Under the pieces are notes generated by a model. That model did not search any database. It saw nothing but the letters and a program-made list of their open reading frames with translations, and had not been told where the DNA came from. Source: Actinomyces sp. oral taxon 414 (lineage in GTDB: Bacteria; Actinomycetota; Actinomycetes; Actinomycetales; Actinomycetaceae). From it: a stretch of DNA of 64,000 bases. Positions 56,371-64,000 of this stretch are shown here, piece after piece. The translations under genes were made by a program, and so were the position numbers. The first letter of the stretch is position 1, and the number at the start of each line of letters is the position of its first letter. The DNA lies in assembly GCF_001278845.1 (NCBI RefSeq), contig NZ_CP012590.1, forward strand, positions 1,240,001 through 1,304,000, given 5' to 3'.

Positions 56371-56489
56371 TGCGAGCTCAGCTCGCTGAAATCCACCTCA
56401 GCTCGCACGATGTGAGCTCAGCTTGACAAAATCCACCTCAGCTTGATTCGTGTGAGCTCAGCTCGCACAATGTGAGCTGAGGTGACATC
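56371..56489. repeat. 40-bp tandem repeat with internal palindromes
   Basis: Units at 56371-56410, 56411-56450 and a third, diverging one from 56451. Each starts TGTGAGCTCAGCT or TGCGAGCTCAGCT; the first two share AAATCCACCTCAGCT. TGTGAGCT and AGCTCGCAC form imperfect palindromes at each junction. It lies about 200 bp upstream of phoH. Confidence 0.65.
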
Positions 56490-56510
56490 ACCGAATCGAC
56501 TCCCCCTGGG

Positions 56511-56570
56511 GCGTCGGGCCGCTGGTGCGGGCGTCGGGCCGCTGGTGCGGGCGCCGGGCCGCTGGTGCGG
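56511..56570. repeat. Three tandem copies of a 20-bp GC-rich unit
   Basis: GCGTCGGGCCGCTGGTGCGG at 56511-56530 and 56531-56550, then GCGCCGGGCCGCTGGTGCGG at 56551-56570, and a decayed fourth. Immediately upstream of the phoH promoter region. Confidence 0.8.
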
Positions 56571-56672
56571 GCGCCGGAACGCCGGGGCGGGCGCCGGGTG
56601 CCGGGCCGCCGGGACGGAGCGCCCGCCCACCCGCACCCCGACACGCTCGGGTGATGGACGGCGGCGAGCCGC

Positions 56673-56678
56673 TAGGAT
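56673..56678 (+). promoter_or_regulatory. -10 box (TAGGAT) of phoH, leaderless
   Basis: TAGGAT ends 8 nt before the ATG at 56687. It is the likely promoter of the phoH-ybeY-CNNM group. Confidence 0.42.
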
Positions 56679-56686
56679 CGGGGGCG

Positions 56687-57945
<1,259 letters not shown>

Positions 57946-57949
<4 letters not shown>

Positions 57950-58404
57950 GCACCGAGGTCAACAACGAGACCGGGGTGGCCATTGACGCCGCCGAGTTCG
58001 CCGCCCTGGCCGACCACGTCCTGCGCGTCATGCACGTCAACCCGCGCGCCGAGCTGTCCATCCTCTTCATCGACCCCGAGCCCATGGCCGAGCTCCACGA
58101 GCGCTGGCTCGACCTGCCCGGCCCCACCGACGTCATGAGCTTCCCCATGGACGAGCTGCGCCCGGGCACTCCCGACCACGAGACCCCCGCCGGGACCCTG
58201 GGCGACATCGTGGTGTGCCCGCAGGTCGCCGCCAAGCAGGCCCTCCAGGCCGGTCACAGCGCCGTCGAGGAGATGCTCCTGCTGACCACTCACGGCATTC
58301 TCCACCTCCTGGGCTACGACCACGCCGAGCCGCAGGAGAAGGAGGAGATGTTCGCCCTCCAGCGCACCCTTCTGCTCACCTTCCTGGCCCAGAGGGGCGC
58401 ATGA
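57946..58404 (+). CDS. ybeY: Endoribonuclease YbeY (16S rRNA maturation)
   Basis: 152 residues. [14 protein letters not shown] near 113-126 supplies the zinc-binding HGxLHLxGYDH motif of this metalloprotein. [16 protein letters not shown] and [14 protein letters not shown] are also conserved. It matures the 3' end of 16S rRNA and helps 70S quality control. Both ends overlap their neighbours, so phoH, ybeY and the CNNM gene are coupled. Confidence 0.96.
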
Positions 58405-59678
58405 ACGGCACCCCGGTCCTCGCCCTCGTCGTCGCCGCGGTCCTCGTCCTGGCCTACGGCGCGCTCCTGTCCGCCTGCGAGGCCGCCCTGACCCGCATGA
58501 CCCGGGCCGCCGCCGAGGACCTGGTCCAGGACGGGCGCCGCGGGGCCGAGCGCGTCCTGGACCTGGCCGAGCGCCGCACCCAGGTCCTGGGGTCGGTGGC
58601 CGCCGTGCGCGTGGCCGTGGACATGCTCGCCGCCGTCCTGCTCACGCTGGCCGTGGCCGGGCTTGTGGACCGCTGGTGGGCGGCCGGGCTCATCGCCGTC
58701 GCCCTCAACGTCGTCCTGCTGGGCCTGGTCGTGGGCATCTCGCCGCGCTCGGTGGGCCGGCGCAACCCCGACGGCGTCCTGCTGGCCCTGTCCGGGCCGG
58801 TGGCGGCGCTCGACGGCGCCCTGGGCCGCCCGTGGCGCTGGCTCGAGGCCCGCTACGGGCGCGCCTCCACCCTGACCGACGCCGAGGCGCGCGCCGAGGT
58901 CACCGAGGACCTGCGCGAGATGATCGACGAGATCGGCGAGGCCGAGACCATTGAGGACGAGGACCGCGAAATGCTGCGCAGCGTCGTCGAGCTGGGCCAG
59001 ACCCTCGTGCGCGAGGTCATGGTCCCGCGCACCGACATGGTGACCATTGACGCCCGCAAGCCCGCCTCGGCCGCCATGAGACTGTTCGTTCTCTCCGGCT
59101 TCTCCCGCGTGCCCGTGGTGGGGGAGAACGCCGACGACGTGCGCGGCATCGTCTACCTCAAGGACCTGCTGCGGCGCCTGGATGCCCACCCCGAGCATGC
59201 CGACCGGCCCGTGGACGCTTTCACCCGCGAGCCCGTCTACGTCCCCGAGACCAAGGCCGCCGACGACCTGCTGCGCGAGATGCAGACCGACCACGTCCAC
59301 ATGGCCCTGGCCGTCGACGAGTACGGCGGTATCGCCGGACTGGTCACCATGGAGGACCTGTTGGAGGAGGTCGTCGGCGAGCTGACCGACGAGCACGACC
59401 CCGCCGAGCCCGAGGTCGAGGACCTGGGCGGCGGGGTGCTCCGGGTGCCCGCGCGCCTGGGGCTCGACGAGCTCGGCGAGCTGTTCGGCCTGGAGATCGA
59501 TGACGACGACGTCGACACCGCCGGCGGCCTGCTCGCCAAGGCCATCGGCCGGGTCCCGCTGCCCGGGGCGAGCGGGGACGTGCAGGGCCTGCGCATTGTC
59601 GCCGACGAGGCCACGGGCAGGCGCCGCCGGGTCACCAGCCTGCTGGTGAGCCGCGCCCCCGCCGAGGGGACCGGCTGA
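58401..59678 (+). CDS. CNNM/CorC-type transporter-associated protein with CBS domains
   Basis: 425 residues. A DUF21 (CNNM) membrane domain with three or four helices (about 1-130), then two CBS domains (about 205-330: [54 protein letters not shown]) and a C-terminal CorC_HlyC domain. The membrane helices are as in the magnesium/cobalt efflux family CorC/CNNM. The old name hemolysin is not supported. The start overlaps the ybeY stop. Next gene is era. Confidence 0.9.
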   Translation: MNGTPVLALVVAAVLVLAYGALLSACEAALTRMTRAAAEDLVQDGRRGAERVLDLAERRTQVLGSVAAVRVAVDMLAAVLLTLAVAGLVDRWWAAGLIAVALNVVLLGLVVGISPRSVGRRNPDGVLLALSGPVAALDGALGRPWRWLEARYGRASTLTDAEARAEVTEDLREMIDEIGEAETIEDEDREMLRSVVELGQTLVREVMVPRTDMVTIDARKPASAAMRLFVLSGFSRVPVVGENADDVRGIVYLKDLLRRLDAHPEHADRPVDAFTREPVYVPETKAADDLLREMQTDHVHMALAVDEYGGIAGLVTMEDLLEEVVGELTDEHDPAEPEVEDLGGGVLRVPARLGLDELGELFGLEIDDDDVDTAGGLLAKAIGRVPLPGASGDVQGLRIVADEATGRRRRVTSLLVSRAPAEGTG

Positions 59679-59779
59679 GCCCCGCGCCCGCAGGACGACG
59701 CCGGGCCCCGCCGCCGGCGCGACACCCACGACACCGCCACAACACCGCCGCACCGCCACGACACCGCTTAAGGACGACC

Positions 59780-60772
59780 ATGACCGACGACGCACCCACC
59801 CGCCCGCCCGGCGACGCCGAGCCCGCCCCCGCCGCCTATGCGGCCCCCGCGGTCCCCGAGGACTTCCGCGCCGGCTTCGCCTGCCTCGTCGGGCGCCCCA
59901 ACGCCGGCAAGTCCACGCTGACCAACGCCCTGGTCGGGCAGAAGGTCGCCATCACCTCCGGGCGCCCCCAGACCACCCGTCACAATGTGCGCGGCGTCGT
60001 CCACCGCGACGACGCCCAGCTCGTCCTGGTCGACACCCCCGGCCTCCACCGCCCCAGGACCCTGCTTGGCAAGCGCCTCAACGACCTGGTGCGCGAGACC
60101 CTGGCCGACGTCGACGTCATCGCCCTGTGCATTCCCGCCGACGAGAAGGTGGGCCCGGGCGACCGCTTCATCGCCCGCGACCTGGCCCAGGCCCGCCCGC
60201 CCGTGGTCGCCGTGGTCACCAAGGCGGACGCCGTGACCCGCCAGGACCTGGCCGCCCAGCTGCTGGCGGTGGACGCCCTGGGCGACTGGGCGGACATCGT
60301 GCCCGTCTCCGCGCTGCGCGGCGAGCAGGTCGACGTGCTGACCGACGTGCTCGTCTCCCACCTGCCGCTCTCCCCGCCGCTGTACCCCGCCGACGAGATC
60401 ACCGACGAGCCCCGGGCCGTCATGATCGGCGAGCTCGTCCGCGAAGCCGCCCTGGAGGACGTGCGCCAGGAGTTGCCGCACTCGTTGGCCGTCGTCGTCG
60501 ACGAGATCCTCGACCCCGACACGGACACCACCGGCTCGCGGGTCAAGGGCGAGGGCAGGCGCCTCCAGGTGCGGGTGAGTCTCGTCGTCGAGCGCGACTC
60601 CCAGAAGGCCATTATGATCGGCCGGCGCGGGGCGCGCCTGAAGCGCATCGGCACCGCGGCGCGCAGGGGCATCGAGAAGCTGGTGGGCCGGCCGGTCTAC
60701 CTCGACCTGCACGTGCGCACGGCCAAGGACTGGCAGTCCGACCCCAAGGCCCTGGCCCGGCTCGGGTTCTGA
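59780..60772 (+). CDS. era: GTPase Era
   Basis: 330 residues from ATG. G1 GRPNAGKST (near 37), G3 DTPGLH, G4 TKAD, then the KH RNA-binding domain (IMIGRRGARLKRIGTAARRG) at the C-terminus. It binds the 3' end of 16S rRNA in 30S assembly. The N-terminal 30 residues are Ala/Pro-rich, as is usual in actinobacteria. It follows the CNNM gene by about 100 nt. Confidence 0.97.
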   Translation: MTDDAPTRPPGDAEPAPAAYAAPAVPEDFRAGFACLVGRPNAGKSTLTNALVGQKVAITSGRPQTTRHNVRGVVHRDDAQLVLVDTPGLHRPRTLLGKRLNDLVRETLADVDVIALCIPADEKVGPGDRFIARDLAQARPPVVAVVTKADAVTRQDLAAQLLAVDALGDWADIVPVSALRGEQVDVLTDVLVSHLPLSPPLYPADEITDEPRAVMIGELVREAALEDVRQELPHSLAVVVDEILDPDTDTTGSRVKGEGRRLQVRVSLVVERDSQKAIMIGRRGARLKRIGTAARRGIEKLVGRPVYLDLHVRTAKDWQSDPKALARLGF

Positions 60773-60783
60773 GGACCGCCCCG

Positions 60784-62688
60784 ATGCCGCGCGGGACCGC
60801 GCCGATGCCGCGCGCCGGCGGGGGCCGCCCGCCGCACCCGCAGGACGAGGCCCAGGCCCGCGAGCGCCTGCGGGCCCGGCGCGCGCGGCGTCGGCGGCGC
60901 CGGCGGCGCCGAGCGGACCCCGCCCACCCGAGCGGGCCCGAGATCCGCTCCGCCTGGCGCTGGCTGAGGGTCTTCCCGATCCGCGCCTGGAGGCTGCTGG
61001 CCCGCCTGTGGCGCCAGGAGCCCATGCGGCTGGGCGTCATGGTCCTGGGCATCGCCGCCGTCGCCTCGGTGCTGGCCCTGATGGGGACGGGCACCGCCGA
61101 GATCCGTCAGATCCTGTCCACCCTGGCCCTGGGCGCGCTCGTGCTGGCCGTCTCCTCCGACCATCGCACCGTCGGCGCCGTGGTCATCGCGGTCCTGACG
61201 CTGTCGCTGGTCGGCACGCTCGCCGGCCCGCGCTGGTCGCCCGCCCGGGCCCCCGAGGCCCTGGTCCCCGAGACCGCGGACACCGCCATAGGCGGGGCCG
61301 TGGCCACCGCCGCCGTGGGCACCTACGAGGTCGCCGTCGAGCGGGTCTCGGTGACCCAGGCCGACGGCGAGGTCGTCCCCGCCCTTCTGCGTCGGCCCGT
61401 GGGCGCGGGGCGGGACACCCCCGGGGTCGTCTTCCTCCACGGGGCGGGCACCCAAACCATCGAGGGGTTCGCCGAGCAGGCCAGCGCCCTGGCCAGCGCG
61501 GGGGCGACGACCCTGGTGCCCTCCAAGCCGATGGAGGACTACAGCCTCACCGAGCGCGACTACACCGCCATGGCCGCCGACTACGCCCGGTCGGTGGCCT
61601 ACCTGCGCGCCTTGGACGGGGTGGACCCGGGGCGCGTGGGCCTGTACGCCGAGTCGGAGGGCGGCTACCCGGGGGTGATCCTGGCGGGCACGGACCCGGA
61701 TATCGCCTTCCTGGTGCTGGCCAGCGCGCCGGTGGTGGCGCTGCGCGAGCAGGCGGCCTTCGCCGCCGGGTCCTACCTGCGGCGCGTGGGCGTGCCCGAC
61801 GCGCTGCTGACCCTGGTGGCCCGCCTGCTGGGCGCGCGCCGGCTGCCGGGCGGCGCCTTCGCGTACGCCGACTTCGACGCCCGCCCCTACGAGGAGCGCA
61901 TGACGGCCCCCGTCCTCATGATCTACGGCACCGGCGACTCCTCCATGCCCCTGGTCCAGGGGCCCGCTCGGATCCGGGCGTCCCTGGGCGCGGGCGGCGA
62001 CGACCGGTTGACGGTGCGCTACTACCGGGGGGCCAACCACGGGCTCAAGCTCGGCAATTCCACGGACGGGCCGTTGGCCCCCGGCGTGGCGCGGGACCTG
62101 GCCCGCTGGGTGCTGGGCCTGCCGGAGACGGCCGGCGCCGCCCCGCACGTGGCCGGGGCCACGCCCGTCCAGGACTTCTGGGCGCGTTCGCCGGGGCGGG
62201 CCCGCTGGTACGCCTCGGGGGACCTCATGCTCACCGGCCTGGTGGGCGGGCCGGCCCTGCTGGCGGCCGCCGGGCTCGGGTGGGGGATCGGCCAGCTGCC
62301 GCGCCTGCGGGGGCGCCGGGGGCTGCATCTGCCCGACCCCGTCGGCCGCTGGTCCGCCGCCCTGGGCCTGAGCGTCATCGCCTCCTGGGTGCTGTACCTG
62401 GCCTACGTCCTGATGGTGGCCCGTCTGGCCACCTCCTACTCCTCCAACTGGCTGATCTCCTACGGCGGGTGGCTCGCCGCCCAGCTCATGGCGCTGGTCG
62501 CCGTGGTCATTCTGGTCAAGCTCGTCGGGCGGATCTGGCTCATGCGGGGCCACCACCGCCGCGGGCGTCATGAGGGCGGGCGCTGGCTGACCGCGCCCAG
62601 CGCGCTGGTACTCCTGTGCGTCCTGGCGGGGGCGGGAGTGCTGCTGGTGGCCCTGGCGTACTGGGGCCTGTTCCCCATGCTGCTGTGA
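60784..62688 (+). CDS. Membrane-anchored alpha/beta hydrolase
   Basis: 634 residues from ATG at 60784. An Arg-rich N-terminus ([15 protein letters not shown]) precedes two or three helices (about 85-150), then an extracellular alpha/beta hydrolase domain (about 165-470): GVVFLHGAGTQTIEGFAEQA, the nucleophile Ser in LYAESEGGYPGVI, Asp in YGTGDSSMPL and His in YRGANHGLKLG. Four further helices end the protein. The catalytic triad is intact although the nucleophile elbow has Ala for the usual first Gly. The membrane-hydrolase-membrane layout is unusual. Possible substrates are esters or peptides of the cell envelope; unknown. Confidence 0.78.
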   Translation: MPRGTAPMPRAGGGRPPHPQDEAQARERLRARRARRRRRRRRRADPAHPSGPEIRSAWRWLRVFPIRAWRLLARLWRQEPMRLGVMVLGIAAVASVLALMGTGTAEIRQILSTLALGALVLAVSSDHRTVGAVVIAVLTLSLVGTLAGPRWSPARAPEALVPETADTAIGGAVATAAVGTYEVAVERVSVTQADGEVVPALLRRPVGAGRDTPGVVFLHGAGTQTIEGFAEQASALASAGATTLVPSKPMEDYSLTERDYTAMAADYARSVAYLRALDGVDPGRVGLYAESEGGYPGVILAGTDPDIAFLVLASAPVVALREQAAFAAGSYLRRVGVPDALLTLVARLLGARRLPGGAFAYADFDARPYEERMTAPVLMIYGTGDSSMPLVQGPARIRASLGAGGDDRLTVRYYRGANHGLKLGNSTDGPLAPGVARDLARWVLGLPETAGAAPHVAGATPVQDFWARSPGRARWYASGDLMLTGLVGGPALLAAAGLGWGIGQLPRLRGRRGLHLPDPVGRWSAALGLSVIASWVLYLAYVLMVARLATSYSSNWLISYGGWLAAQLMALVAVVILVKLVGRIWLMRGHHRRGRHEGGRWLTAPSALVLLCVLAGAGVLLVALAYWGLFPMLL

Positions 62689-62826
62689 ACGCCGGGCGGG
62701 TCGGGTGCGCCGCGGATCCGGGCGGGCGGTCGGGCCCGCCCGCGGACCCGTACGCCTGCGGGCCGGGCCGCGCCCGGGGCACAATGAGCCGGACCCCACT
62801 CACGCGCCCGACAGGAGAAGCCGAGC

Positions 62827-64000
62827 ATGCCGACACCGCTCCCGCAACCACCCGCCACGTCCCCCGAGCACGACGCCGCGCGCGCGTGCCCCGACGAGCT
62901 GTGGGAGCTCGGCGTCCGCGCCGTCGAACGCGCCCGCCGGTGGGTGGAGGAGTCCGCCGACGAGCCCTCCCCGCGCAGCGCCGAGCTGCTCTCGCGCATA
63001 CTGGCCGACCCGGACGGGCTGGAGTTCACCACCCGCTTCGTCGACGACGTCGTGCGCCCCGCCGACCTCGACGTGGCCGGGGCGGCCCTGGCCCGCATGG
63101 CGGCTGGGCGCCGCGCCTTCCTGCCCGGGCCCCTGGCCGCCGCCCTGGGCCTGGGCGGGGCGGCCTCGCGCCTGGCCCCGCGCGCCGTCGCCTCCGCGGC
63201 CCGCCGCGTCTTCCGCGGCATCGTCGGCGACCTCGTCGTCGACGCCACCGATAAAGGACTCGGCCCGGCGCTGGCCCGCCTGCGCGCCGACGGCAACCGC
63301 CTCAATGTCAACCTCCTGGGGGAGGCGGTCCTGGGGGAGGCGGAGGCCGCCCGCCGCCTGGCCGAGGTCTCCCGCCTGGTGTCCCGCGACGACGTCGACT
63401 ACGTGTCCGTCAAGGTCTCGGCCGTCACCGGCCCCCACAACCCCTGGGGGTTCGAGGAGGTCGTCGCCCACGGCGTGGAGGCCCTCGGCCCCCTGTACCG
63501 CCTGGCCCGCGACCACGGCACCTTCCTCAACCTCGACATGGAGGACTACAAGGACCTGGACCTGACCATCGAGGTCTTCACCGCCATCCTCTCTCAGCCC
63601 GACCTGGCCGACTACGGGGCCGGCATTGTCCTGCAGGCCTACCTGCCCGACTCCCCGGCCGCCATGGAGCGCCTCCAGGACTGGGCGGGCCGGCGCGTGG
63701 CCGCCGGCGGGGCGCCCATCAAGGTGCGCGTGGTCAAGGGCGCGAACCTGTCCATGGAGAGGGTCGAGGCCGCCGTCCACGGCTGGGAGCTCGTCACCTG
63801 GCCCACCAAGCAGGCCACGGACACCAACTACAAGCGGATACTGGAGTGGGCCATGACCCCCGGGCGCACCCGCGCCGTCCGCCTGGGCGTGGCCGGCCAG
63901 AACCTGTTCGACATCGCCTTCGCCGTCGAGCTGCGCGCCGCCCGCGGCCTGGAGGAGGGCGACGCCGTGGAGTTCGAGATGCTCTCGGGCATGGCCACCG
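62827..64000 (+). CDS. Proline dehydrogenase / possibly bifunctional PutA, cut by the window edge
   Basis: Partial gene: 391 residues from ATG at 62827, with the frame still open at 64000. LNVNLLGEAVLGEAEAARRL, DYVSVKVSAVTGPHNPWGFE, FLNLDMEDYKDLDLTIEVF, VRVVKGANLSMERVEAAVHG and TDTNYKRILEWAM are proline-dehydrogenase barrel motifs with FAD- and substrate-binding residues. The 5' extension (about 1-140) before the barrel suggests a PutA-like enzyme, in which a pyrroline-5-carboxylate dehydrogenase domain would follow beyond the window. It oxidises proline to glutamate in two steps. Confidence 0.88.
   Translation, partial: MPTPLPQPPATSPEHDAARACPDELWELGVRAVERARRWVEESADEPSPRSAELLSRILADPDGLEFTTRFVDDVVRPADLDVAGAALARMAAGRRAFLPGPLAAALGLGGAASRLAPRAVASAARRVFRGIVGDLVVDATDKGLGPALARLRADGNRLNVNLLGEAVLGEAEAARRLAEVSRLVSRDDVDYVSVKVSAVTGPHNPWGFEEVVAHGVEALGPLYRLARDHGTFLNLDMEDYKDLDLTIEVFTAILSQPDLADYGAGIVLQAYLPDSPAAMERLQDWAGRRVAAGGAPIKVRVVKGANLSMERVEAAVHGWELVTWPTKQATDTNYKRILEWAMTPGRTRAVRLGVAGQNLFDIAFAVELRAARGLEEGDAVEFEMLSGMAT

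Overview
The window is chromosomal DNA of a very high-GC Gram-positive bacterium, most likely an Actinomyces or Schaalia relative (Actinomycetaceae). This is inferred from strong G/C bias at third codon positions, frequent GTG starts, actinobacterial families (DUF3097, DUF1846, HisKA_3 kinases) and a trpE-G-D-(C-B fusion)-A operon without trpF. I found no rRNA or tRNA gene and no complete prophage.

Layout. 1-9.6 kb: DUF1846 protein (cut by the window edge), rpsT, an ABC pair like bacteriocin-immunity exporters, a MazF-like toxin, and an FtsX-type ABC transporter divergent from a histidine kinase and response regulator. 9.7-14.7 kb: a lantibiotic-type ABC exporter (ATPase plus two permeases) divergent from a second two-component system. 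14.6-17.7 kb: a tandem duplication of the response-regulator 3' end and the trpA 3' part, with a decayed IS1634-like element exactly at the junction. 17.2-24.1 kb: the trp operon with a leader peptide carrying three consecutive Trp codons and an attenuator-like fold. 24.3-26.5 kb: hairpin repeats, then hipBA. 26.6-34.4 kb: glycosyltransferase, UDP-galactopyranose mutase, lepA, MOSC protein, trmB, hemW. 34.4-36.9 kb: repeats, an orphan three-repeat CRISPR array, an Imm1 gene and a hypothetical gene. 37-43.3 kb: antiporter, DUF3097, hrcA (with CIRCE) and dnaJ. 43.3-47.2 kb: YggS, rsmE, two tandem DUF4241 genes, Imm51. 47.8-51.3 kb: TetR regulator, ABC-2 exporter, EamA transporter. 51.4-53.8 kb: a lower-GC ArsR-MFS pair abutting a 5'-truncated COG2865 gene. 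54.2-56.6 kb: Hsp70-like ATPase and repeats. 56.7-64 kb: phoH, ybeY, CNNM/CBS protein, era, membrane-anchored hydrolase, proline dehydrogenase (cut by the window edge).

How the genes work together. Two envelope-stress or antimicrobial-peptide modules have the same design: ABC genes divergent from a HisKA_3 kinase and LuxR-type regulator, with a perfect inverted repeat about 21-22 nt upstream of the kinase -10 box. Core genes cover translation and its quality control (rpsT, lepA, era, ybeY, rsmE, trmB), heat shock (hrcA, dnaJ), haem (hemW) and tryptophan synthesis. Several genes appear to be transcribed leaderless, with TAGGCT-like -10 boxes 6-8 nt before the start codon.

The accessory layer is dominated by dispersed palindromic intergenic repeats of at least three families. 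One family has compensatory changes in its stem between two copies, and one overlaps the 3' end of the Hsp70-like gene. I did not find an obvious complete new multi-gene system. The best novelty candidates are the hairpin repeats, the stand-alone Hsp70 ATPase and the orphan CRISPR array.
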